From: Acephala macrosclerotiorum
Taxonomy: Eukaryota > Ascomycota > Leotiomycetes > Helotiales > Mollisiaceae
Length of the DNA: 64,000 nucleotides
Assembly: GCA_014904845.1 (NCBI GenBank)
Contig: MU119441.1
Span: 5,301-69,300, forward strand
Direction: 5' to 3'
The notes beneath the pieces were generated by a model, which worked only from the letters and a program-made list of their open reading frames with translations, was not told the DNA's origin and made no database searches. How positions within the stretch are numbered: position 1 is the stretch's first letter; every line of letters starts with the position of its first letter. A program made the position numbers and the translations under genes. Of the stretch, positions 46,598 to 58,346 are shown one piece after another.

Positions 46598-48950
46598 GTA
46601 CACAACATCTCGCCCGCTCTGACACTCGACTCGCATCATTGCCTGCCTGTCTGATCTTCAGACGCGTTCACAGCATTTCTTGTCTTTGCATTTGCATTTT
46701 AAATCTCATGAGTGGTTCATGCAGGGTTTCTGGTTGTCTGTCACTGTTTCCGCATACACTTGTCTTCCCCGAAGCATAGATCTTCGCACGCTCTTTTGCA
46801 TCTAGCACATATTCACGGTCATTACGGTCATTTGTTTTCCGATTTTCACGTCGTCAAGGCATAATACCACCCAGCCTGTCAGACACCCGCTTTGCGCCCT
46901 CTTGATCTTCTTGCTCCTGTTAATTGGACAAGATTGTCGTAGGATAAGGGTCTCTTCACGCGAACACATTGCAAGCCTTCCCGGAAAACGGTGTACTTAG
47001 CTGTGAATGAAACTGTCAAACAAAATCTTCTCTCTTGACTGGTGATCTTGCCGTGCAGAAAACTGTCTACTCCAACTTTACGTACGTACAATGCCCCTCT
47101 TAGCCGATACAACGTGACTCCAGCCTTGCCTCCCATCACCCTGCCTCCCATCGCCTTGTGCATCAACTGCCGTGGCTGTGCATCATTGTCACAGATCTAG
47201 TAAGCACAAAGCTCGGGCTCATAACCATCGTGCCCCTCTCCTTCAGTGCTCTTCCTCGATGCTCGTGTGTGCTATGAGGGCGTTGGATTGTGCTCAAGTC
47301 TGATGGGTGGAGCATATAGCTCAGTCGAGAAAGCTCCCCGTAACTTTTTCCAAAAATCGAGGAAGCAAGTCACTAAACTTCCGCATCGAAGATGGTCTGA
47401 AAGGATGTAGTCGCCCCGTGTGATTTCGCACAAGGAGCTTCTCCGGTACCATCTGTGAATTGGGATTAGAAGCCGAGAAGACGAGTAGAGTAGACACGCT
47501 TTCGAGATATTGCTGCTGCTTCTTTGCTGTCGTTCTCTTTCACATGACAGCCATAAGGCTCAGGCTAGGCGGAGAACTTCTCTGCTTCTCTGACCCATGT
47601 CGTCTTTCGGCTTGAGGAGGTTCCCTCAAAGGCGACGTAGCATTGTCAATGCATTCTGTATTCATTTGATTCTCGGCCTCCACGAGGGCTTGATCCAGCA
47701 GCCAGCCCCCCTCGGGTCGTTGTTCTTCCCGTCCCAGGGCATGAGCTCGGCGATCATGACGTTGCCATAACATCCGGGAACTCTGACGAAGTCTGGATTT
47801 AGTGCGACTACGTCAGACGATGTGATGGGAAATCGCCCGCTGCCTTCGTTGCAAGGGAACACAGGCGACTGGCAGCTTTGGGTTGGAAGTGACGTAGGTC
47901 AGAGATACGCTCGAGCTGATCTTGATTCGAATTTCAGAGGGCAAGAAACATTTTTATGTCTGGATGCGGGGATCAGTGGCCGTGGAGATGTCAAGTTGAC
48001 AGACTAGGCCTAGACAAACTTATTCAGAAGTCCAGCATCATCGAGTACTTCCTCGGCAGGATCACGGTTATTGAGAAGCAAGGTACGGATGAATGAGGCA
48101 GGGAGTGGCCAAAGTAAAAGCACTTGGCTTTCGGCTATTCTTCACTATTCTGAGCATCCTGACTGCATCTGGTACATCCCCCCATGAAAAGCACTACCGT
48201 TACAAACATCTCCCTCCCTCTATGCGTTTTCCGAGGGGTATGCCTTACCGAGTACTCTACATAGCATGACTGCCGTGATCAAGGAGTTCTAGTATGGTCT
48301 TTTCGCGGACGATGCTTCAAAGCATCCCACAATGCATGCAAGCAGACTTGCATTTGGGAATCTGATAATTGGAATAATGCATGGGTAGCCTGTTGGATCG
48401 AGGCTAAGCACGGGACGCTGATGGTATATTTGCAATGTCTCCGTCTCCTTGCTGGTCTTCGTTTCTTGCACTTCGCTCGCAAGTACTATGTCGCAAAGAG
48501 AAGGCAATTTGAGACATTTGCAGAATATAATGCCACGTACCAGCGGATGACGATCTCTGGAAGTAAGATGGTATGGTAAACAAGGAACACAACGCAAGAT
48601 TGAGACCTGCTAGGCCCTAAACGTTGGCGAAGGGGGATGCAACCTAAGATCTTGAAACTCGTCCACTTTTGTGCCAAATCCACACATGCTACGGTCCAAC
48701 GGTGTCTAACAGCACTTGCTGATGGCCTATAGCCTGTGGTGGGTAGCCTTTGGATCCCTTTGAATAGATCCGTCAATTCACGAGATTTAAAGGGCCATTC
48801 TTCCAAACTCGACGCTGGTATCATTTCCTCAAGTCATAATCATCTCATCGTGACCACCTAGAACGCCTATGCTCTATGCTCCCTACCCAGATAGCACCTG
48901 ATCTAATTCGTATCCAAAAACATAAGAAAGTATGCTAAATAACAGCTAAA
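46598..48950. other. 2.35-kb region without a supported gene
   Basis: Lies between the stops of the RRM gene and MED12. Short frames on both strands (up to 112 codons) overlap each other and have no domain. It may be long 3' UTRs or hold non-coding transcripts. Confidence 0.45.
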
Positions 48951-51900
48951 TCATCCTCGTCTTGCTCCAAAGAGGGTCAAGCTCAAACTCGTATCATTCT
49001 CCCCAACGTTCGGCGTTGGCTCGCCGAGATTCTCCCACCTCCTAAGGACGAACGGCGCCAGCTTCTCCTTTTCTACCGGTCTCGAGTCGGCGGGCCCCGA
49101 TCCGGTAGGATGGCGTTCTTTCTGAACCATCCTCAGCCACTCAGTTGGGTTTGGAAAATAGCTTAACAAATAAGATACACCGGGGCTAGACGCAGTGTCC
49201 CGCAAACTACGAACACATTGTTGGCGCATGTCCTCGGGCAGGCTATCCACAAGAGACAGCGCAAGGTCGAATGTTTGTTCTATGAGGTTGTTGGCCATTT
49301 CGATATTGATGTCGAGGACCTGCAGCTGGAGATATATTGCTACTAATGATAAAATCGTCCTTGCACGGCTTTCGTGCCCTGACTTGGTGGTGTCAAAGGC
49401 AGCCGCGTGGGATATAATGAAGGAAAGAAGTAATGGGAGCCAATGCGTTATTACACAGTCCTTTGTATCTTGCGTATAAGAATTGGATAAAAGCAACCAG
49501 ATGCCATTGCATGCAGCGACGATATCTGGACCAAGACCTGGATAGCTGGAATTCGACGATGGTGAGGCTGGGCTACTGCATGCTGTCGTGTTGATGATGC
49601 GGAGGACATTTTGAGCTTGCGTTACATGGTCCTTCACATCGGAATTCTCAATAGCCATTGCTTTTGGTGAGGGGAACAAGGCTAGGAATTGCTGTTCAGC
49701 TCGATGTCGTAGATGCTGTGCCACAGAGCTGTCGAGCAAGGGAATAATACTAGCCCAAGCTGTGTTGCCACTGTTGACCGCAGATTTGATTGCGTTATCA
49801 AAAGCATCGAGGCGGCGAGACCGAGCAGCTTCTCCATCTTGCACCTCTGTATCTTCTCCTATGAGCATAGATGCAAGCTTGACTTGGCAAAAGGGCAGGG
49901 ACAAGTCGTTTGCTGAATTCAGAAGCACCTCTGTACTGATCGTTTCTGGCCCGCTTCCAGCAATCAAAAGACTATCAATAGCTGCATTGATAATATGTTT
50001 GGGCCTTGGCATAATACCTTGGAGAAGTGGCCGAACCAGATTTTGGGCAAAGGCATTTGAGTCGAATAGTACAAGATTTTGCAAAAGCTCACGCATGAGA
50101 CTGCTGTCAAGAAGTGCCTCCAAATTCACTGCTTGTTGGTTCTCCGGGGAGTCTTTACTCGGCGGAAAATGTTCGAGAGCTTTGCGAATGAACGAAAGAG
50201 TCTCTCCTGGGTGATCTTTCTGCATGTGAGCTTGTTTGATACGGAGGCGGTATGCCTCCTGTTTAGTCATGATGTCAGACATAAGACAAGGGCTTGTAAG
50301 TAGAGCAAGCATTTCCAGAGCTATGCTGGAAGGATCCATATGGCTTGCCAAAGAGGTGTAGCTCAGAATTGCATCTCGAAGTGCCAGACAACCGAAACTG
50401 ATGAGAGGGCCCAAGATATTCACAAGACTGGGGCGAGAATTTGCCTGAAGTAAGCGGGCTAACCACGCAGCCATTAGCATATCGAAATGCTTCGAGTCAA
50501 AAGTCCTCAGTCTGGTGAGCAGCAATCCACAGCTGCGTTGCTGCTCGGGTGACTTCTCCCATGACGCTTCTGAGCGTAGAATGATTCGTTGGAAGAGTCG
50601 ATCCAAAGTGCCTTGGTCCATGCTGTTGCCGCTTGCCAAAACCTTCTCAATTTCATCCGTGAAATCGGCCTCAGCAGTCTCCATAAGTGCCATATGGTCC
50701 GATACTGGTGAACAAGCATCGGCCGCTGTTTTTCTGTCGCTACGAAGAAGTTCCTGCGCGAGCTGTTGAGCGGTAATCTCTTGTTCCGGAAGCCTGGCAG
50801 CCAGTTCAGAAAGTGACACCAAAAAGCCTCTCGGAATCGAGTCGGTCTCCTCGCTCAAAGGTCGCAGACGGGACATCAGGGTGTCGAAGAGTCCTCGGAG
50901 AGCACCGATCGCGGCAAATGTCTCTAAATGCAGATCGAGCGTATCTGCACAGGATGCTAGAACCTCGGCGTCGTTGGAGCTTGCCACGATCATCATTACA
51001 TCAGCAAGCATAGAGTAATCGTCCATAAACTCGAGATACTGCCGAATTATATTGAACTCTGCGGCAGTTATTGCAGACGTCCCTCTTTTCATCGGAGAAT
51101 CATCCCAATCATCCAGAGGTGGTATCGTTGGCTGGATCATCTGGATTCGGACTTTTTGTCTAAGCCAAAGCCCTAATTCTGATTTGCTCGTTCGACTGGC
51201 GCTAACAATGGTTGGAATGCGTTGCTGAGAGTGCGGTGTGTCGATCACATTCAAGTCTTGATCGACATGTGTCTGCATGCCTGGAAGATCCAGATTTATA
51301 ATGGCCATATACTCTCTGATCTGCTCTTCTTCCTCATCCACTGAGAATTCGGCACGAGTGAGCAATGTCGCGCGAAGCTCCAAAATACCTTCGCTGAGGT
51401 TGTGTGTGGGTAGCTCCGCCAATAGCCGTGTGCAGCAAGGCGCGTCAGGTACTACATCTGCTCCATCACGAAGACCGCCACGTGCTATTAACCACTGAAG
51501 ATATCTGGGCGTGGAGAAGTGATCTGAGCGTGCTAACTCGGAAACAAGATGATACAGTGCACTTTTGTTCCGGCCCGATTCGCAACCTGCAGAGTCGATA
51601 AAGCTGAGAACAGCAGCAGTTGCATCAGCTCCAAATTGACTCCAGGTTCTCAAAATGCGAGTAGCAGCATATATCTTGGCAGTCCCAGGACGATGGTATG
51701 ATGTGGCCCATTCTAAGACCGTTTGCGTAAGCATGTCTTTATCCTCGTCTATTTGCCACCATTGCCGTGGTAGCTCCGGAGCAAAAGGATGTGAAAGGAC
51801 ACCATCAAGTAGTTTTATGAAGCGCCTACGAGTATTCAGGTCTTTCTCGTTTCCAGGACCAGCAAGCCGAGTGTTTCGACGGTCGATTGCAGTAAGCGTC

Positions 51901-53602
51901 GAGGAGAGGCCTTCGGTTTCCGAAGAGAGGTGAGATATCAAAGTCTCGCGATACTTTAGCCATGTTTTTGGTGCTATAAAACTCTCAGCGTTGGAGATCA
52001 TCAACCCTCTCAAGAGCTGAACAAGACGGTCAGACAAAGGAGCAAGGATGTCGTGGTCAAGGTGATTGAGAACCTGTTAGACTTGTTAATATGGTTTCAC
52101 TGAAAGGTGGAAGAGAGAAGCACAAACCTCGGCTAATTGATTCATCAGAGCAGTTGCGAGTCGACGGCCATATTTTCGGTACTGCAACATATCTTTCCAA
52201 TAGATTTCAGTGATCAATAACCATAATGGTAACTTCGCTTGAGAAGTGTTCTCGAGGGACGAAACAAGCCAGTCCATGTAGTGATCCCGGTCGAGTAAAT
52301 GCTCGGCGTGAAAGTGGGTTGCCAATCGAATCCTATATGCTCATGTTAGTGGATAGATAGGGTTAGTAGAATAGTTAATACGTACGCATAGTCTATCCTC
52401 GCCCTAAAATCTTTCTCCCCGCATGTTCCCGCGATGGTTTCGACAAATTGCTCAACGCAAACAGTAAAGTCTCGAATCCATTTTGCTTCCCCACCCATTG
52501 CAAAAGTTCCACTCACACCCTTCCTTCTGAATGACCTCAACTCATTCGCCCCAACACATTTGGCCAGCCAAACCGCACGCTCTATAGGAATATTCTTGCT
52601 CAATGATTGATCTAATAGCACCTTCCCCCGGATCCCGTGAGGAATCGATCGACTGAGTCGGCGTAATGATATGGTTGGGTTTGCCAAGTCCTTGAGCCAC
52701 ATTTCCCTCTTCGTATCGGTCACAGTCACTCGTGGAGGAGGTTTGAAGGTCGAAGCCGAGGTGATTTGACCATGCGCCCTCCGCTGCGCGAGTACACTTG
52801 TGAATATTGAGGAGAGAGTCTGCAATCCACTTTTGTGCTTCAGCGCAGGAAAAATAGACGGTCTAGCGGATCCCGTCTCGTTCTGTGTCATTTGTGCCTT
52901 ATCGAAGTAACCGTGCCGGATGACAGGCTCTGAGAATTGGTCTTCGGCGTGGTTCCCAGTCCACGGAAAGAAATCGGCATGTCCTTCACAGGTTAGCGCA
53001 GACTGTGAGTCGGATTCCGGTGCCAAACCATTTGGAGGGTATTGAGGTGCTAGAGTAGGCACTTCTAGGACATAGGGTTTGGGACGAGCATCTTTCCTCA
53101 CCGTGGTGCCTGCTGCCGGCCGTGATTTCGCGGACGCTGGCGGAGCATGTTGCCCAGGCCGTATAGGAAGAGGCATAGGTTTTATCGTAGGTTCGTCGTG
53201 TGCTCCGTCTTGTGATGGGCGTGGGCTGAGATTGCTGACACTTGGGACGTCGAAGTGAAGCATTGGACGACCTCGCGGCGGAGGCAGTAGGGGAAGAGAT
53301 GGCTTCCATGATGAAGTCGCATCTGATATCGGCGCCGGGGAATCGACCACTATGCTCTTCGAGTCTGTCGAGACCTCCAACCTGAGTCTTGAAGTCCCAA
53401 TCCTCGGCGCATGTCTGCCGGCTGTATCCCCATCCAGCGTCAAGTCAACCAAACCATCATTCGCTCTCCTCGTCGGCGAAGAGGAAGAGAATTGCTGCGA
53501 TAATGTGCGATGAGGCGACGGCCTTGAGAACGTACTCGTCGAAGAGAAGGACCTCTGAAGTGGCTCTCTCGGGCCTTGGCCAATACTGGCTCTGGAGGTC
53601 AT
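48951..53602 (-). CDS. MED12: Mediator subunit 12 (SRB8/MED12)
   Basis: Exons 52386-53602, 52128-52332 and 48951-52073 give 1514 residues. The start MTSRASIG follows the usual MED12 MTSRPP-type opening. The Med12 domain (about residues 260-350) has KHKSGLQTLSSIF, VTVTDTKREMWLKDLANP, SLRRLSRSIPHGIRGKVLL and NIPIERAVWLAKCVGANELR. The next conserved block includes ATHFHAEHLLDRDHYMDWL and LWLLITEIYWKDML. A long helical remainder completes it. MED12 belongs to the Mediator kinase module with CDK8, cyclin C and MED13, and regulates RNA polymerase II. The first 250 residues are Ser/Pro-rich and poorly conserved, as in other fungi. An in-frame TTG further upstream was rejected as start. Confidence 0.93.
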
Positions 53603-54049
53603 GACTTGGATTCCATGTCGCGGCCTGCTAGATGCGATGTCGAAGGTGGTGGCTGCGGTCCGGTTCGAGATAGGTAGGAAGGGAGTATGAATGGGCAATT
53701 CGTGGTACTGTATAGTGGGTGAGAAAGAGAGATGGAAGATAGAGAAATGCAGTACAGTACGATGTTGCGAGGTTGGCCAGGGCTTGGGTGGACGGCAAGG
53801 GCCGCTGAGCGAACATCAGAAGCTGATAGCGGCTATTTTCAGAGTGATCTCACGTCGAATAATGTCACAGCGTTGGTAATCGTAATGGCAATTATGTCCT
53901 TGCAGTCAACAATACATATGGCTACGACATTGTTGGTAAAATAATCAGGTGGAATCATAGGGCTACTGTCCGGGAGAGATTTGATATCGACATCGCTGTG
54001 GTCGTGGGGACATGTTCGGAGTGTGTTTGGGACATCGACGCTAAATTTA
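53603..54049. other. MED12 5' region
   Basis: 447 bp upstream of MED12. Open frames on both strands show no domain. It should hold the MED12 promoter. Confidence 0.4.
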
Positions 54050-54312
54050 CTAAGACAGCAATGGCATGTCGGTGAAGACCTGAGAGTCCCGAGACTGGAA
54101 AGCTTCAATGATGTCGGAGACTCTGCCAATGACTGTCTGGATGGCGCGATGTGGCTATGGGAATGTTGTATGAATGTTGTATGTGCTACGTAGTTAGACA
54201 GCTCACATACCAACCAAATGCTCACCATCTCCTCAAAAGGAGGAGCAGGGTCCGAAGGTAGCTGATGGTGTGTAATGTACTGATAGCCCCTTCTACACCC
54301 GAGCATGAGCAT
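54050..54312 (-). CDS. Possible two-exon microprotein gene (63 residues)
   Basis: Exons 54226-54312 and 54050-54154, joined in phase 0 by a 71-nt intron (donor GTGAGC, branch GTCTAAC, acceptor CATAG). The product begins MLMLGCRRGYQYITHHQ, continues PSDPAPPFEEM and ends with an amphipathic helix, AIQTVIGRVSDIIEAFQSRD, before QVFTDMPLLS. The second exon changes frame relative to the contiguous open frame, and the helix only appears in the spliced frame. This helix looks like a coiled-coil subunit of a complex, but I recognise no family. The model rests on splice signals and amino-acid plausibility only. Confidence 0.35.
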
Positions 54313-54512
54313 GTTGAGGGCAGTGCTTGGCTTTACGGAGTTGCCGTAGCAAGAAGGTCGAGGCTGTCTCGGAACTTGGAAAAGCGAAAGACGGGGAGCC
54401 GGCTAGACATTCAAACATTCCGTTCAGTTGATGCCTCATCAGGCATCACATTTATTTGCTATCCTTGAGAACAATAGCTACTCATACTCACGCGCTCTGC
54501 ACAGCTTCAATC

Positions 54513-55072
54513 ATGGCCACCAAGAAGGATATGCGGAGAGCTGATCTCAGTAAGCAATCACATTATGCAAGGTCATGGATGTTACTAATGCCTCTTTGCA
54601 GTCATTCCATACCAGATCCCAGCGGCCAAGGAGGGTGCTTCTGATATCAGCGGAACTCTAGGAAGCACTCTGCCCATGGCTGCTATGTTCACACGAAATA
54701 AGTTCATCGGATGGTAGGCGTAGTTCGAGGTGCTGGAAGAGTCAAGTTCTGACGATTTACAGGGCTTCTGTTGTGTTTGCGATCCAGAATTGGTTGGGCG
54801 AGAGTGAGGATGCAAAGAAGACAGCATCACAGCCCGCTTACTTCTCTGTCGGCATGTCTCGTAAGTAATTGTCTACTCTTACTTAAGATCCAAACTGACA
54901 TATATACAGTGATGGCTCTCGTTGTGGTATGTTTCTCTATCTTCCAACCCTCCATCTGCTCCTCAATAACCACGAATCCTTGCAGACATATCTACCGATG
55001 TTCTTGCCTCCACCACCCGTTCCAGGCCAGGGAACAGGAACCGAAGCACCTGCAGCGGTGCCTCTCACATAG
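54513..55072 (+). CDS. Asterix / UPF0139 family membrane protein
   Basis: Exons 54513-54549, 54602-54713, 54763-54860, 54910-54926 and 54986-55072 give 116 residues. The family pattern is clear: KKDMRRADLIIPYQIP, a short linker, PMAAMFTRNKFIGWASVVFA leading into a membrane segment, NWLGESEDAKKTASQPAYFS, and a second membrane segment ending TYLPMFLPPPPVPG. Animal Asterix (WDR83OS) is a subunit of the PAT complex that chaperones multipass membrane proteins at the ER translocon. The fungal role is inferred. Exon 4 is only 17 nt. The proline-rich C-terminus (GTGTEAPAAVPLT) is short and probably cytosolic. Confidence 0.88.
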
Positions 55073-55979
55073 AATTCATCAGGGAAGGCGAAAGCTTGTG
55101 GAGCTGGTCGAGATACCCACACAAATATTTACATATTGTACGATTATCTATACGAATGGATTTTCAGGATCACAAACGTAATTGGCAATACTCTGGAGCT
55201 AGTGGCGAGGAATTGGAACTGCAACTATTCTGCTGTTCTGGAACTGTTTGGGATGGTTGTTTTCTGGGGTGGTGCATTACCGCTTCTGCTCGCGAATGAA
55301 AATAGCATACCAGGCAGACATGTTTGATTTTGAGTGTGGACTTTGATGAGAGACACAGATTATCTTATTCTTGAAACTTATCATCACCCTCCACGGTCAG
55401 GCCCCTTGATCTTGGACGGTTCCTCAAGGCCTGCCAGGAAATACTCGTGGGAGTCTTCACTCAGCCACTGACTGATACCTGAATCACCTCTATGACTCAA
55501 AGCGCCCGAGGCAAAGAACGTGCTCGGTGACGAATATCACAAATTTTGAAGCAGCTTCCTGATAATATGACTTTTGAAAGTCTACCCGACGAGTTCAGCC
55601 CCAGGCTACGCACTCCTCGAGTCTGGCATTGATTGTCTGAACATTTTCGCCAAAGGCGCAAAAGAATTCTTGCAGTATATACTGTTAGTCAGGCCTTAAA
55701 AGTGAGCGCTCTTTCGCCCAAAATAGGAATACTTTCCGAAAGTCATAAGATTTTCTGGACATCATGATGACAGCCGTTCAATTAGAACAAGAATAAGCAA
55801 CATTCACGTGATAGCGCTAGGGGTAATCGGTGGCGCCCCGCAGATCTCGCCCGCACTTCTTCACAGAATCACATATCAACCTCTTCAGCCCTCTACATTA
55901 CATTGCGCAACTCTCGACACCTCGGTCTTTGAAACAACTTTCTCGTCTTCACACTCAATAACACTTACCATAAGACTTG
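55073..55979. promoter_or_regulatory. Intergenic region with eIF1 promoter and inverted-repeat arm
   Basis: 907 bp between the Asterix and eIF1 genes. 55683-55764 is an inverted copy of eIF1 exon 1 plus intron 1. The 213-bp spacer after it is the probable eIF1 promoter, with a TTCACGTGAT site near 55805 and a CT-rich leader. Confidence 0.55.
55683..55764 (+). repeat. Left arm of inverted repeat (copy of eIF1 exon 1/intron 1)
   Basis: The reverse complement of this 82-nt stretch matches 55978-56061 with about four mismatches and one 2-nt gap. It includes the ATG, the donor region TTTCGGAAAGT and the branch TGACTAACA. Confidence 0.9.
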
Positions 55980-56061
55980 ATGTCCATAGAAAATCTTAAG
56001 ACTTTCGGAAAGTGTTCCTATTTTGGGCGAAAGAGCGCTTACTTTTAAGGCTTGACTAACA
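55978..56061 (-). repeat. Right arm of inverted repeat, overlapping eIF1 exon 1 and intron 1
   Basis: 84 nt matching 55683-55764 in opposite orientation. It begins two nt before the eIF1 ATG and ends at the intron-1 branch point. Similarity stops before the 3' splice site. Confidence 0.9.
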
Positions 56062-56586
56062 TCACTTTAAAGACCCCTTCGCCGAAGCCGACGAAGATAC
56101 AGGAGAAACCAAGCAGTCGCAGAACTACATCCATATTCGTATTCAGCGTAAGTTCGACATTCCAACACTGCTCAAGTTGGGCGGCACAGCCTACCTCAAG
56201 CGCCACATTCACGATAAGCCTGCTAACCTCCATGTGTTCCAACAGAGCGCAATGGTCGTAAGACTCTAACGACGGTCCAAGGTCTACCCAAGAAGTTCGA
56301 CCAGAAGAAGATCCTCAAGGTCATCAAGAAGAAGTTCGGTACGTTACCACCACTCGCACAACGACTCCAATCTTACATGCACAATAGCTTGCAATGGCAC
56401 CATTGTTGTCGATACTGAGATGGGTGAGGTGATCCAACTTCAGGGAGATCAGCGCAAAGATGTTCAAGAATTCCTCACCGACAAGAAGGAGGGGTTGGAA
56501 CTCGATGCCAAGACTATCAAGGTATGTCGAGTTTCCCGCTGAGCAAGTCTCAAATTTCTGACAACTCCTAGGTCCATGGTTTCTAA
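55980..56586 (+). CDS. SUI1: Translation initiation factor eIF1 (SUI1)
   Basis: Exons 55980-56007, 56073-56147, 56246-56338, 56388-56521 and 56572-56586 give 114 residues, the normal eIF1 length. The SUI1 domain is complete: YIHIRIQQRNGRKTLTTVQG, KKFDQKKILKVIKKKFACNG, EMGEVIQLQGDQRKDVQEFL and the end KTIKVHGF. eIF1 binds the 40S subunit and controls start-codon selection. The N-terminus MSIENLKTFDPFAEADEDTG requires exon 1 to end after TTCG, but the intron then begins GAAAGT, not GTAAGT. All other introns are standard. Exon 1 and most of intron 1 are also present as an inverted copy upstream. Either an unusual splice site is used or the base is wrong in both copies. Confidence 0.9.
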
Positions 56587-57203
56587 GAAACCGTCGTCGC
56601 GCCCCACGAGCAATCATCGTGAGGAACCTCGATAGAAGAGCTACAGTCAACGAACTTTGCAATGTCTTCTTGCCTCGCCTTCCTTTCACGATGACGTCGA
56701 AATACCTCGTTATTACGAATTGCTTCGATATGGGCCGATGATACCCGCATTCTTTATAGAACGCACTCATGATACAGGGGATAGTTTGGGAAGGAAGGGT
56801 TTTCTGCTTTGCTATTGAATCGGACGTTGCTATTTGCCCTCTTTAAAGCATGTGTTATGGCAAGGATTCTGCTAGCCTGTGCTTTCCTTGAGGACTGGAG
56901 GCTTTGCAAGACTCTGGCAAAAAGGAGAATGCACATTAGAACCAATCTTGATTTCCATTTGTGATATGTGTCTGATGTTGAGATTGTTACGTATCACCAA
57001 CCATCCTCAGTATTCCCACCCCCAACTTCACGTATTCCCAGGCCTCCTTGACGAAAATGAATAGAGGCACCGGTGGATCATTTACTCTTGTCCTGGGGCC
57101 ATTAGTCTTGTACCCTATACTGACAGTGAATCTCCTCGTGAATTAGGAGTAAGCGGGCCATACACTTCAATATACTAGTAGGCAATGGAAATGGGAAGCT
57201 TTC
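56587..57203. other. Convergent 3' region, eIF1 / EOS1
   Basis: 617 bp between the two stop codons. No supported gene. Confidence 0.45.
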
Positions 57204-58036
57204 TTACAAGTGCAGTTGCAGTAACAAACTAACCATGCTTATGAAGCTGGCAATAGAGAAGACAGATATGGACAGGGAGGTCTCTTTTAGTATCGCAAGT
57301 CGAGGATGGGTCAAGTGGTACAAGAAGGTTAATGTCTATATCATAATCAGAACGTGGAAGAGAGTCGGGGTTTGGCGTATTATTACACTCGCTATTGAGA
57401 TCCAGGCAGGCAATAAAAGTCGGGGGTCCTCTGATCCGCCAGAAAGATACAGAACCCAAGAAGTTATATAAGCATTGACTGAGTTAATCGTGAGAAGTCG
57501 AACCAGAGTTGCTAACTGGATTAGTATGAAATTCTCTCTCCTGTACAGTATGGAAAGTATATACCTTGTGGAGTGTAATTCAACAGCCTGACATGATTAT
57601 GAGCTTTAAATATACCAACACGAGGAAAATGGAGGACAAGCAAGCAGCTCAGCACTTACCACCGAGACATCAAGCAATCCGTAAAATAGAAGCTTAGCCA
57701 TGCAGATGAGCAGCACTTTGAGAATCAGCCCAATCTTTTGGTTATGAGTCCAAGCACATTTGTCCTCCGACCACCCATAGATTCTTGAACGAAAGCGCCA
57801 TACCCATAAAACTGCAAGAAACACCTCAGTGACCCTGAACCTTTTCTCCACGCTCCAAGACGCCTCAATGTCCTGCCCCCTCTCATCCAACAGGAGTTCG
57901 CCCAAGAATGTAAATGCACATCGTAAACCCCACCATGCAGCCGGCGCAGTACTCAGAGCACGACAGAACAAGAGAGGCAGATGCCAGTGTTTCTCGACCC
58001 CAAGTAACACCGCGACTCTTGGGTGGAGAACGGAAT
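57204..58036 (-). CDS. EOS1: EOS1-like membrane protein (N-glycosylation / oxidative stress), 5' end unresolved
   Basis: Minus-strand exons from the 3' end: 57204-57335, 57387-57511, 57565-57587, 57660-57715 and 57804 to about 58036. The core reads HPRVAVLLGVEKHWHLPLL, CRALSTAPAAWWGLRCAFTF, KRFRVTEVFLAVLW, then CCSSAWLSFYFTDCLMSRW, LLNYTPQ, TSWVLYLSGGSEDPRLLLP and the end ISMVSLLLQLHL. This is the Eos1 family: ER membrane proteins with about four membrane segments, implicated in yeast N-glycan processing and oxidative-stress tolerance. Exons of 23 and 56 nt are supported by exact phase agreement. The conserved frame stays open upstream (SSPPNLHPAEPDQ) without an ATG, so a further 5' exon between 58090 and 58320 is missing from this model. 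The call rests on family motifs recalled without a search. Confidence 0.75.
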
Positions 58037-58346
58037 CCTTCTGGTCAGGCTCGGCGGGGTGTAGATTCGGAGGTGATGATACCGTGTAAGGACTTCGTTG
58101 CGTCCTGTTTCGACTTGTGGGAGGTCGCCGGGAAGCCAGTCTGAAGCGGTCAGGGCATATGCTGCCACATTGCAGTCCTTCTCAGGTGTTGAGGAGAAGC
58201 ACCATGTGGTTACAGTAAAAGTGAAGCGGAGGTCTCGAGTGTGCGTTGCACATCAAGCACGCGCTAGCGAAGTACCCCGGATTCTGTCTGTATGTTTCGT
58301 TCCGGCTCAAAAAAAAAAAATTCGAGAGCTTTGAGCTCCTCAGACC

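Noticed and set aside
53839..54312. 157-codon contiguous minus frame
   Set aside because: The contiguous frame crosses good splice sites and lacks helical character; the spliced microprotein model is preferred, though still uncertain.
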